A stretch of 36,673 bases of DNA, from the NCBI GenBank assembly GCA_012837925.1, contig DUQE01000123.1, positions 1 through 36,673 on the forward strand, in the 5' to 3' direction. Positions within the stretch are counted from its first letter, which is position 1. Every line of letters starts with the position of its first letter. This DNA comes from Bacillota bacterium. Its GTDB lineage: Bacteria; Bacillota; Limnochordia; Darwinibacteriales; Darwinibacteriaceae. Positions 1 to 8,348 of the stretch are shown here, in pieces. A model generated the notes under the pieces. That model made no database searches and was not told where the DNA came from. It saw only the letters and a program-made list of their open reading frames with translations. A program made the position numbers and the translations under genes.

Positions 1-1161
1 GGGCAAGACCGCGACATCCCAGGGTTTGATACCTCCTCCCAGCCAAATCGTAACCAGACAGCACTGTTACTGGCACGTTTGTTACAGCACTTAGGCGGTG
101 AGGACCACATGCAATCTCGCCGGTTTGGTGTCAGTCAAAATGTGTACTTGGACAGCATGATATTCAGTTACAACCAAAGGGTCGCCCCCGAGAAGGCTCT
201 AACGGCCAGCCAAGTTGAACTCTTGTATCGATTGGTCTTAGAGTTCAGTGAGGAGCTAGAAATCTTGGGTTATGCGATCCAGGACTTTCAGCTGCTCCAC
301 GCCCAGAGTCTCTCTGCACCGCAAGGTGGTTTATTCACAGAGCGTAAACTCTTATACTCTGAGCAGGTTCTCGCGGCGGCGCGCCGTAATGCCGAACAAG
401 ACGCTCTAGATGCTGAACTGTTTGAACCTGTCACTCCACCACAAACCGTTGTGGCTGAAATCGTCCCAGAGCCTATCAGTCCTCGTAATCTCTGGACTGG
501 GCAGTATTCATCGACACGTTTCTTACCGCCTGCTTCGAGTTTTCGCGCCGATGAGTCGGTGGCCGAAACGTCTCTTCCGATCCAGATTGGCGGAGTTGAA
601 GTGAGTGGAGCCTTGCGCCCAGGAACGACGAACCCTGTATCTGTTCTCGATCGTTCGGATCCTGACGAAGAGACAGTCGAAGGTACAGCTGGCTACGGAG
701 TCTCCATGCGACTGGGAGACGTATCGTTACAGACAGCTGTTGATCTTGGAGTCGACCGTGATTCCTTGGTGCCCAGAACGGCCAGTACATCCGTGGATCT
801 GACGTGGGACTGGTCCGATCTGTTTACATTGAGTGCAGGCTATCGCCAAGGTGTGAAGCTTGGAGAGAATCTGCAGCTCGAAGACCCAGCTGCACCCCTT
901 GTTACCTCAGTCGGAGTCGTCGTTCCCATCAACAGAGGACAAGTACATTTGGGGATGACGCAGGAGTGGAGGAATTCTCTCAAACTAGAAGGAAATTCAT
1001 TGCCTGATGAGGAATTAGCTATGAGTGCTAGTGCGGCTGAACTTGGTCTTAGTTATGACTTTAAAAACGACAGTTCTTTGCGCCTAAACTACAGGTTCAT
1101 TGACTTCACCAACATGGAATCTGGAACCGAAGCGGAAGCGGCCTTTTCGATAAAGTTCTAA
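1..1161 (+). CDS. Outer-membrane beta-barrel protein, 5'-truncated by the window edge; possibly an SLH-type porin of diderm Firmicutes
   Basis: Frame 1 is open from base 1 (GQDRDIPGFDTSSQPNRNQTALLLARLLQHLGG...), so the tracked TTG at 79 is probably not the true start. The C-terminal half has alternating beta-strand patterns and ends in Phe (...EAEAAFSIKF), as in outer-membrane barrels. The N-terminal ALLLARLL resembles the end of an SLH motif. Confidence 0.6.
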   Translation, partial: GQDRDIPGFDTSSQPNRNQTALLLARLLQHLGGEDHMQSRRFGVSQNVYLDSMIFSYNQRVAPEKALTASQVELLYRLVLEFSEELEILGYAIQDFQLLHAQSLSAPQGGLFTERKLLYSEQVLAAARRNAEQDALDAELFEPVTPPQTVVAEIVPEPISPRNLWTGQYSSTRFLPPASSFRADESVAETSLPIQIGGVEVSGALRPGTTNPVSVLDRSDPDEETVEGTAGYGVSMRLGDVSLQTAVDLGVDRDSLVPRTASTSVDLTWDWSDLFTLSAGYRQGVKLGENLQLEDPAAPLVTSVGVVVPINRGQVHLGMTQEWRNSLKLEGNSLPDEELAMSASAAELGLSYDFKNDSSLRLNYRFIDFTNMESGTEAEAAFSIKF

Positions 1162-1178
1162 CTTTGGAGGGATGAATA

Positions 1179-2117
1179 ATGAGAAAAAGAATTGCTCTAG
1201 TTTTAGCCTTAACGTTGGTACTATCCCTTATCCCCCCTGTGGTCTCACCTTCGGTTTTCGCGAACGTGACGCCTCTGGGTTCTTTGGTCATAGTAGAAGA
1301 AATGCTTTATGGTCAAGCCCAGGAAGGTTCGCTCTTGGAGCGCATTGAAAAGGTGGAAATGGATATCTATGGCACGGTCCAGGAAGGCGCAGTTCTCATG
1401 CGCATCGATCGTGTTCTCACCTTCCTTCAAGACTCTGATGGTGATGGCGGATTGCAGCTCTTGCTGAATTTAGCCGAATGGGGATTCTCAGCCACCCTGA
1501 GTGGAGAGAAACCCATGATTGAGCGGTTGGACAATCTTGAACTCGTATTATATGGTACAGGTCAACCTGGAAACATCTCCAAGCGTGCGGAGCGACTTAT
1601 GCTTGACGTGTGGGGAACCACCAAACTGGATGTGCAGCAGGTGTCCTTGCCGGCACAGACTCTTGTGAAGGTAGCACTGACCAGCACGGTGAACTCCGGT
1701 CAGGCCCAGGTTGGGGATACTGTAGTCTATAAGGTGGTAGAGGACGTCATGATCGGAGGTCGCGTCGTGATACCTGTAGGTACCACTGGAGTGGCCACGG
1801 TGACAGAGGTTACTGCTGCTGCTCGTCTAGGCAAAGACGGAAGAGTGGTGTTGGACTTCGGCAGGGTGTCGTCACTCGACGGTACACAGATACCGCTTAA
1901 GGTCGACGAAACGGCCACCGAGCGAAACAGGTCTTTAGAACTTGCTGCAGGGGCTAGTATGGCCGGCATTATCCTGCTCGGTCCGGTGGGTCTTGTCGGC
2001 GGTTACTTTGTCCGGGGCAAAGACGTACAGATCGAAGCCAATACCCAGTTTTATGTTGAGACGACAAGGGCAATGCCGGTGTTAGGCTTCTACTTTAGAC
2101 CCGCACTTGGCAACTAG
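1179..2117 (+). CDS. Exported protein with repeated [YW]G-x(2)-Q-x-G-type motifs, function unknown
   Basis: ATG with GGAGG upstream; signal peptide MRKRIALVLALTLVLSLIPPVVSPSVFA; repeats LYGQAQEGSLLERIEKVE / IYGTVQEGAVLMRIDRV / LYGTGQPGNISKRAERL. Confidence 0.65.
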   Translation: MRKRIALVLALTLVLSLIPPVVSPSVFANVTPLGSLVIVEEMLYGQAQEGSLLERIEKVEMDIYGTVQEGAVLMRIDRVLTFLQDSDGDGGLQLLLNLAEWGFSATLSGEKPMIERLDNLELVLYGTGQPGNISKRAERLMLDVWGTTKLDVQQVSLPAQTLVKVALTSTVNSGQAQVGDTVVYKVVEDVMIGGRVVIPVGTTGVATVTEVTAAARLGKDGRVVLDFGRVSSLDGTQIPLKVDETATERNRSLELAAGASMAGIILLGPVGLVGGYFVRGKDVQIEANTQFYVETTRAMPVLGFYFRPALGN

Positions 2118-2227
2118 AGTTCGAAATAAGGTGAGTTTGAGAACCGCGGTCCGTAAGGTTCCACGGTTCTTCTTATGTGTAGACTGGTGAAATGCTATCA
2201 TTTATTGATCTGAGGTGTCGAAGTAGG

Positions 2228-4915
2228 ATGAAAAGGTTATGGACAGGCATAGTGGTAAGCATGCTATTCGTCGCAATTCTCATGGGAAGTGTCCCAGTGG
2301 GTGCAAGTGAGTACCTGCTTGGCGTAGGTGACGTTTTGCGAATTTCTGTCTGGGGTCACTCCGATCTCACGACAGAAGTGGCCGTTCGCCCAGATGGCTA
2401 TATTACCTTCCCCTTAGTAGGCGATCACTGGGCTGTTGACAAAACGCCACGCCAACTGACCGCGGAACTGCAGGAGATCTTGACGGACTTCGTTGTTGAA
2501 CCGCAGGTTACGATCATTGTTAGTCAGTTTCGTACACTTCAGGTACAGGTGCTCGGTGAAGTTCGCTCCACCGGATACTATCAACTGAGAGCAGGCTCCA
2601 GGCTTATGGATGTTCTAGCTTTGGCCGGAGGTCCGAACCGTACGGCCGATTTGAGTCGTGTCACTATCACTCGTTATGTGCACGATGAACTCGGACGAGA
2701 AGAGACTGAAGTCATGCAGGTCGCCCTGAATCAGTTTGTTGAAGCAGGAAGCTTGGCTGATAATCCTTTGATCTCAAGTGGTGACTTGATTTTTGTCCCC
2801 GCTTCAGGTCGAGCAACCATTTTCGGCGATGTTCGTGTTCCAACCAGTTATGATTTGGGCAGTGGCCTTGATATCTTAGATTTGCTCGCCTTAGCTGGAG
2901 GTGCTTTGGACTCTGCAGATCTGGAACGTGTCGTGATCACTAGCCAAACAGACGGTGATCCGGTTGAACAGGTGGTCAATGTACAGGACTTCATGGCCGG
3001 TCGCAGCAAACCTGTCACGATTCGGCCAAATGACGTGGTCTTTGTACCGAAGAAACAGCAGGTTATGGTCCTGGGTGCAGTTCGTAGCCCTGGCATTTAT
3101 ACTCTACATAGTGAAGCACATTTGATTGATATTTTGGCTAGAGCGGGAGGAGTTTTGCCCTCCGGTGATGCTTCCACGGTGGCCATCACTCGCAGGGGAG
3201 ATTCTGAACAAGAGATCATGGTCGTGAATGCAGAACCAGGTTTAAAAGGACAACCAGGGGGCGATAACCCTCGTTTGGTCGCCGACGATCTCATTTTTGT
3301 GCCTGACGGCTACCAAAACGCCCTGGTGCTTGGATATGTTCGCGCTCCAGGTTCGTATGCGGTCCGTGAACACACAAGGCTGCTTGACCTTTTGGCACAG
3401 GCCGGCGGAGCTACAGAACGTGCAGATGAGCAGTTTACTTTAACCCGCCATGGTGAAGTTAAGACGATTGACTTAGGCGCCTTGGAACGTCTGGGTTTAC
3501 AGAATGAAAAGGTGGAACCAGGCGATGTAATCTATGTGCCTGAAGGCAAGAGACAGATCTTGGTTCTTGGTGAGGTGCGTAGTCCAGGCTATCACCAGTT
3601 CCGACCTGGCGATCGCATTTTAGATGCCATCGGACTAGCAGGTGGACTCACAGCTAACGCTCTCCAGGAAGAGGTATCCTTGAGCCGTCAAACGCCTGAG
3701 GGAACGGAGATCAGCGTCATTGATTTTAGTGAACTGATGGACAACCGTTACTTGTCGGAGAATCTTCCTCTGCAGGGTGGAGATGTGATCATCGTTCCAA
3801 CAGCTGATCGCGGTGTCATAGTCCTAGGTGAGGTTCAGCGCCCCGGTTACTATCAATTCCGATCGGGCGATGGTCTACTCGATGCCATAATGTTGGCTGG
3901 CGGCTTTACCGCCAGTGCGGATGAGGAAAACGTGTCTCTAACGAGACAAATGGAAACGGGTCCAGAGATTGAGGTTATTGATTTTAGTCTGTTGATGGAA
4001 GACCGATTCCTGGCTCAGGAAAGAACGCTTAAGGGCGGCGATATTATTATGGTGCCCCGAAGCGATAGAAGTGTTCTAGTCATGGGTGAGGTACGTAGTC
4101 CCGGATACTATGTCTTCACAAAGGGTCAAACGTACATGGATATCATCGGTCGTGCCGGTGGCTTTACGGCTAATGCAGAGCCAACCAAAGTCGCCGTCAC
4201 TCGCAATACGGATGATGGAGTGATTACAGAGACTCTCAACATGGACCTGAGGACAGGTATGCAGGATAACAAACCCCTTGTTGGTGGAGAAATCATCTCG
4301 GTTCCACCGGCTTACCGCATGGTCTTAGTGTTTGGTAATGTGGTACGTAGTGGTGCTTACAACCTGCCTTCAGACGGGCGTCTGCTGGACATCCTGGCTT
4401 TGGCCGGTGGAGTTCAGTCGGTGCACGGCGATGAACGAATTGTGGTGACGCGCCAACAAGCGGAAGGAGAACAGGTATGGGAGTTTACGTACTCAGACCT
4501 TCTCACAGACCAAAGCGAGAACAATCTGCCCTTGGCGGGCGGCGACGTGATCTACGTGCCAGCTGCTAAGAACCAAATTTTGGTCCTCGGAATGGTGGCA
4601 CGTCCCGGTGTATACAGTCTTCCTCCAGGAGGACGGGTCCTGGATGCCTTAGCCATGGCAGGCGGACCCCTGGAACGGGCGGCCTTGGAGAGCGTAGGTA
4701 TTTATCGTGACGAGTCTCTCGAAGGATCAGAAATTGTGGCGATGGGTAAAGACAAGATGCTCTTCACTGGTGATGCTAGCGAGAATCCCCTCCTACGTGC
4801 TGGTGACATTGTCTATGTGCCTGAGACCCGCAAACCTGATTGGACAAAGATCTTCGGGTTCGTTGGGACGATTAGCACATTTAAGAATGCCTTATTGAAC
4901 ATTATCAGTTGGTAG
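2228..4915 (+). CDS. Wza-like polysaccharide export protein with nine SLBB repeats
   Basis: Start placed at ATG 2228 (MKRLWTGIVVSMLF signal peptide) rather than 2192. Poly_export domain YLLGVGDVLRISVWGHSDLTTEVAVRPDGYITFPLVG, then nine units of the type ILVLGEVRSPGYYQFRxGDRLLDxIxLAGG. Confidence 0.9.
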   Translation: MKRLWTGIVVSMLFVAILMGSVPVGASEYLLGVGDVLRISVWGHSDLTTEVAVRPDGYITFPLVGDHWAVDKTPRQLTAELQEILTDFVVEPQVTIIVSQFRTLQVQVLGEVRSTGYYQLRAGSRLMDVLALAGGPNRTADLSRVTITRYVHDELGREETEVMQVALNQFVEAGSLADNPLISSGDLIFVPASGRATIFGDVRVPTSYDLGSGLDILDLLALAGGALDSADLERVVITSQTDGDPVEQVVNVQDFMAGRSKPVTIRPNDVVFVPKKQQVMVLGAVRSPGIYTLHSEAHLIDILARAGGVLPSGDASTVAITRRGDSEQEIMVVNAEPGLKGQPGGDNPRLVADDLIFVPDGYQNALVLGYVRAPGSYAVREHTRLLDLLAQAGGATERADEQFTLTRHGEVKTIDLGALERLGLQNEKVEPGDVIYVPEGKRQILVLGEVRSPGYHQFRPGDRILDAIGLAGGLTANALQEEVSLSRQTPEGTEISVIDFSELMDNRYLSENLPLQGGDVIIVPTADRGVIVLGEVQRPGYYQFRSGDGLLDAIMLAGGFTASADEENVSLTRQMETGPEIEVIDFSLLMEDRFLAQERTLKGGDIIMVPRSDRSVLVMGEVRSPGYYVFTKGQTYMDIIGRAGGFTANAEPTKVAVTRNTDDGVITETLNMDLRTGMQDNKPLVGGEIISVPPAYRMVLVFGNVVRSGAYNLPSDGRLLDILALAGGVQSVHGDERIVVTRQQAEGEQVWEFTYSDLLTDQSENNLPLAGGDVIYVPAAKNQILVLGMVARPGVYSLPPGGRVLDALAMAGGPLERAALESVGIYRDESLEGSEIVAMGKDKMLFTGDASENPLLRAGDIVYVPETRKPDWTKIFGFVGTISTFKNALLNIISW

Positions 4916-4927
4916 GAGGTGACGACC

Positions 4928-6382
4928 TTGGAAATGGAAGAAATGGATCTGCGAGAGTATTGGGAGATCATTGTTAAGAAGAAATCACTTGTGGCCATCG
5001 TGTTCATCGTAACCGTCCTTGCTGTCACCATCTACAGCTTTGTAGCCACCCCCATTTATGAGGCCTTCACTACGGTGATGGTTAGGGAATCAGGGTCATC
5101 TATGCAATCAATGTTCTTTGAGGGTCTTGCTGACGGTGCTGGCGGAGGTGGGAATACGGCGCAGAACTATATACAGATCATGAAGAGTAGAACGGTCTTG
5201 GAACGCGTCGTCGAGCAGGTCGGGTCCGAGGAGATCACGGCCAAGAGCTTAGAGAAACTGATTACGATTCAACCTGTCCAGGGTAGTGACGTGCTCAAGA
5301 TCTCCATGGAGTCGCCGGATCCGGAACTTGCACAGATTACCGTAAATACTCTTACGAGCGTGTTCATGGATTGGAACAGAAGGTATCAACAGGAAGATCG
5401 CAGAACGGCGCGCGTGTTTATTGAGGCCCAGTTAGCCGCGGCCCAAGAGAACTTGACGCGGGCTGAGGAGAGGCTCAAAGAGTACAAAGAGCAGGAACGA
5501 GTCTTTTCCTTAGCTGAAGAAACCGTTGCCAAGATTGAGCAAATGGGGCTGATGGACGCTCTCTTAACGGAGATTAGGATAACTAAAGAGGAAATGGCCG
5601 AACGGATGATTAAGGTGAGGGAGAATTTGGCCAAAGAGGACGAGACGCTGATTTCGTCGACCTCCATTGGGCAGAACACCTTTGTCACCGAGTATAAGAG
5701 ACGTTTGGCGGATATAGAGATTCGTCTGTCGAGTGCAAGAGAGAAGTATACAGATCGACATCCAACGATTGTATCGTTGCTTGCTGAAAAAGAGGATATC
5801 ACCAACAAGCTTGCTGAAGAGGTTGAACGCGTAATAGGTACAGAGACAATGTCCCTCAACCCGGTTCACAGGCAATTGTACGCCACGTTAATTGACCTCG
5901 AGGTTGAAACCATGGGACTCGGTGCTCGAGAGGCAGCGTTGGTTCAGCTCATAGAAGCACAGGAGAGAGAACTTGACTTTCTACCTGCGCGCGAGTTAGA
6001 ACTGGCCAGGCTGATCCGTGATGCCAAGGTAACGGAAGAGCTGTATATACTACTTCGGACCAGGTATGAGGAAGCTCGAATTTCGGAAGCGATGCAGACC
6101 GCTGATGTGCACGTCATTGATGACGCTATCTTGCCGGAATCTCCTGTTAAGCCGCGTAAGATGTTGAATATCGCCATCGGCGTTGTTTTAGGAACCTTCT
6201 TAGGTGTAGGCATTGCCTTCCTTGCTGAGTTCGTAGATAACACATTGAAGACAAAGGACGATGTGGAGCGCTTATTAGGGATCCCTGTCCTTGGTCAGAT
6301 TCCAGACTTTGACCTAGTTGATAGTAATGGTGGTCAGAAAAAACTATTCCAGAGGAACAAGGGCGGTGGGTTTAGTGCGTAG
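4928..6382 (+). CDS. Polysaccharide co-polymerase / chain-length determinant (Wzz/CapA-like)
   Basis: AGGAGG 8 nt before TTG 4928. N- and C-terminal TM segments around coiled coil, with a typical C-terminal segment PESPVKPRKMLNIAIGVVLGTFLGVGIAFLAEFVDNTLKTKDDVERLLGIPVLGQIP. Confidence 0.88.
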   Translation: MEMEEMDLREYWEIIVKKKSLVAIVFIVTVLAVTIYSFVATPIYEAFTTVMVRESGSSMQSMFFEGLADGAGGGGNTAQNYIQIMKSRTVLERVVEQVGSEEITAKSLEKLITIQPVQGSDVLKISMESPDPELAQITVNTLTSVFMDWNRRYQQEDRRTARVFIEAQLAAAQENLTRAEERLKEYKEQERVFSLAEETVAKIEQMGLMDALLTEIRITKEEMAERMIKVRENLAKEDETLISSTSIGQNTFVTEYKRRLADIEIRLSSAREKYTDRHPTIVSLLAEKEDITNKLAEEVERVIGTETMSLNPVHRQLYATLIDLEVETMGLGAREAALVQLIEAQERELDFLPARELELARLIRDAKVTEELYILLRTRYEEARISEAMQTADVHVIDDAILPESPVKPRKMLNIAIGVVLGTFLGVGIAFLAEFVDNTLKTKDDVERLLGIPVLGQIPDFDLVDSNGGQKKLFQRNKGGGFSA

Positions 6383-7094
6383 GTTTAGGAAGAAAAGTCA
6401 GAAGAAAGAACGCCCACTCATCGTCCACGGTGACCCAAAGGCAGTTGGCAGTGAAGCGTTTCGGACTTTGCGTACGAATCTTCAATTTACCAGTCCGGAC
6501 AAGGAACTTAAGAGCATTCTGCTCACAAGTGTAGGTCCTGGCGATGGAAAGTCGACTGTGTCGTCTAATCTCGCCGTGGCCTGGGCTCAATCGGGCCAAC
6601 GAGTGGCGTTGGTCGGTTGCGATCTGAGAAAACCTGTGTTGCACAGAATCTTCTCGATTCCTAACTCTCCAGGTTTGACAGGACACCTTACCGGTATGGC
6701 CTCTCTGGAGGAGGTAGTAATCCCCATTAAGCAGGTGCCTAATTTAGACGTAATCCCATCAGGTCCAGTTCCGCCCAACCCAGCCGAGCTTCTTCAGTCC
6801 AAGGCTATGAATAGCGTTGTTGAAGAACTTGAGGCGAAGTATGACATGGTCATTTTTGACGGAGCACCGGTCATTGCGGTGACAGACGCGGCTGTGATGG
6901 GGAACAAGGTTGACGGCACGGTGCTCGTGATTCGGGCCCATGAAGTGCCTAGGGACGTAGCCCTCCATGCCAAGACTCTCCTCGATCAAGCTAACGCAAG
7001 AATACTGGGAGTTGTTCTTAATGGAGTGCGTCCTCAGGACCAGAGAAACTATCAATATTACTATTATTATGATGATGCGGAGCGAGCTGAATGA
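6375..7094 (+). CDS. CpsD/CapB-family tyrosine-protein kinase (BY-kinase)
   Basis: Walker A-like SVGPGDGKSTVSSNLA, Walker A' VALVGCDLRKP, Walker B MVIFDGAPV, and C-terminal tyrosine cluster RNYQYYYYYDDAERAE. Probable GTG start at 6375. Confidence 0.88.
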   Translation: MRRFRKKSQKKERPLIVHGDPKAVGSEAFRTLRTNLQFTSPDKELKSILLTSVGPGDGKSTVSSNLAVAWAQSGQRVALVGCDLRKPVLHRIFSIPNSPGLTGHLTGMASLEEVVIPIKQVPNLDVIPSGPVPPNPAELLQSKAMNSVVEELEAKYDMVIFDGAPVIAVTDAAVMGNKVDGTVLVIRAHEVPRDVALHAKTLLDQANARILGVVLNGVRPQDQRNYQYYYYYDDAERAE

Positions 7095-7858
7095 TTGATT
7101 TACACACCCATATTCTCCCTGGTGTTGATGATGGAGCAACGGACCTTGAGATGGCGCTGGCTATGGGCCGTTTTGCTTCTGAGGGGGGTATTACTACTAT
7201 CGCTGCGACTCCACACTTTTATGAGATCCCCACGTGGTCTTTGGTGAAGCAGAAAGTCGAAGAGTTACAGAACGAGTTTCGTAACGCTCAGATCCCTGTG
7301 GATATTGTACCAGGAGCAGAACTCTTGATGGATATGGGTATCATGGATATGGAGGCAAGGGACATTCCCACCTATGGTGATCAAGGGAAGTTTTGTCTGA
7401 TCGAGTTTCCTCTCCAGCAAGTTCCCATGTATGCAGAACAGGTTCTCTTTAATCTGCAGACCAAGGGGATTACCCCCATTATTGCACACCCAGAACGCTA
7501 TGGATCCGTTGTGGAAAATCCCAATTTGGCTCTGGGATGGCTACGCCAAGGATGCCTCGTCCAGATGAACTCCGGCAGTATCTTGGGACGTTTTGGATCC
7601 GCTGTTAAGGAGACTGCAAAGATCATGCTGACCTCGAATATGGTGCAGCTGGTGGCGAGCGATGGCCACGGCAGCGATCGGAGGAGGTTGAACCTGCCAG
7701 AGGCCTTTGATGCCTTGGTGGAGATCGTGGGGGCGTCTAGGGCGAGGGAGTTGGTGGAGACCAATCCACGAAGCATTTTGAACGGAGACTTCCAGCTCAA
7801 GGTGGAGCCAGTAGAATATCGAAAACGAAGACGTTCCTTCTTTTCCCGCTTTGCATAG
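7091..7858 (+). CDS. CpsB/CapC-type (YwqE-like) tyrosine-protein phosphatase, PHP family
   Basis: MIDLHTHILPGVDDGA metal-binding start, PIIAHPERY, ASDGHG; ATGA overlap with the kinase gene. Confidence 0.9.
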   Translation: MIDLHTHILPGVDDGATDLEMALAMGRFASEGGITTIAATPHFYEIPTWSLVKQKVEELQNEFRNAQIPVDIVPGAELLMDMGIMDMEARDIPTYGDQGKFCLIEFPLQQVPMYAEQVLFNLQTKGITPIIAHPERYGSVVENPNLALGWLRQGCLVQMNSGSILGRFGSAVKETAKIMLTSNMVQLVASDGHGSDRRRLNLPEAFDALVEIVGASRARELVETNPRSILNGDFQLKVEPVEYRKRRRSFFSRFA

Positions 7859-8348
7859 AAGTATTACAGGTTGGCACCCTATTGGAAGGGGAATTACAAT
7901 ATTGATCCAATGGGCTATTGTTGGTGTTTATGTTCTAGCCATGTTTTTGTTTGCGGGTCAGGATGCGTCTAGTGCAGGCTACACCAGTAGTCTACTGGCA
8001 CGGTGGCTTCCGCACCTAAGTGCTGCTGAACTCAGGCAGCTTGTTTTTCTGGCTCGTAAGGCTGTGCATGTTGTCGCATATGCAGTCTTGACACTGATTG
8101 TGTATCTTGCAGCACGCCGGACGAAGGGACTGCGTCGTGTTGCTCTTCCTTTTGCGGGAGGCTTTGCCTTCATTGTTGCTATGGCTGATGAGAAGTATCA
8201 GAGTCGATTGCTTCATCGCACCGGGACTGTAAACGACGTCCTCATTGATGCCCTCGGTATTGGTGTAACGGTGCTCGGTTTATGGGTTATGATAAGGATT
8301 AAGAGACAAAACAAGGAGGTCGTTGAAGATGTTGAGGACAAACGTTGA
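7851..8348 (+). CDS. VanZ-like family membrane protein
   Basis: Hydrophobic segments with LFAGQDAS, KAVHVVAYAVLTL and DEKYQS...RTGTVNDVLIDALGI. Exact start uncertain (TTG 7851 or an internal codon). Confidence 0.75.
   Translation: MHRSITGWHPIGRGITILIQWAIVGVYVLAMFLFAGQDASSAGYTSSLLARWLPHLSAAELRQLVFLARKAVHVVAYAVLTLIVYLAARRTKGLRRVALPFAGGFAFIVAMADEKYQSRLLHRTGTVNDVLIDALGIGVTVLGLWVMIRIKRQNKEVVEDVEDKR

Noticed and set aside
476-790. Minus-strand ORF of 104 aa inside the barrel-like gene, and the many similar antisense/out-of-frame ORFs across the window
   Set aside because: They lie within better-supported genes, lack convincing SD sequences and show no recognisable protein features; shadow ORFs.
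5386-5859. 157-aa minus-strand ORF opposite the chain-length determinant
   Set aside because: Low-complexity Ser/Leu-rich translation typical of the antisense of a coiled-coil gene; no SD or family motif.
7030-7090. TAT/TAC-rich stretch as a microsatellite
   Set aside because: It encodes the expected tyrosine cluster of a BY-kinase; coding explanation is sufficient.
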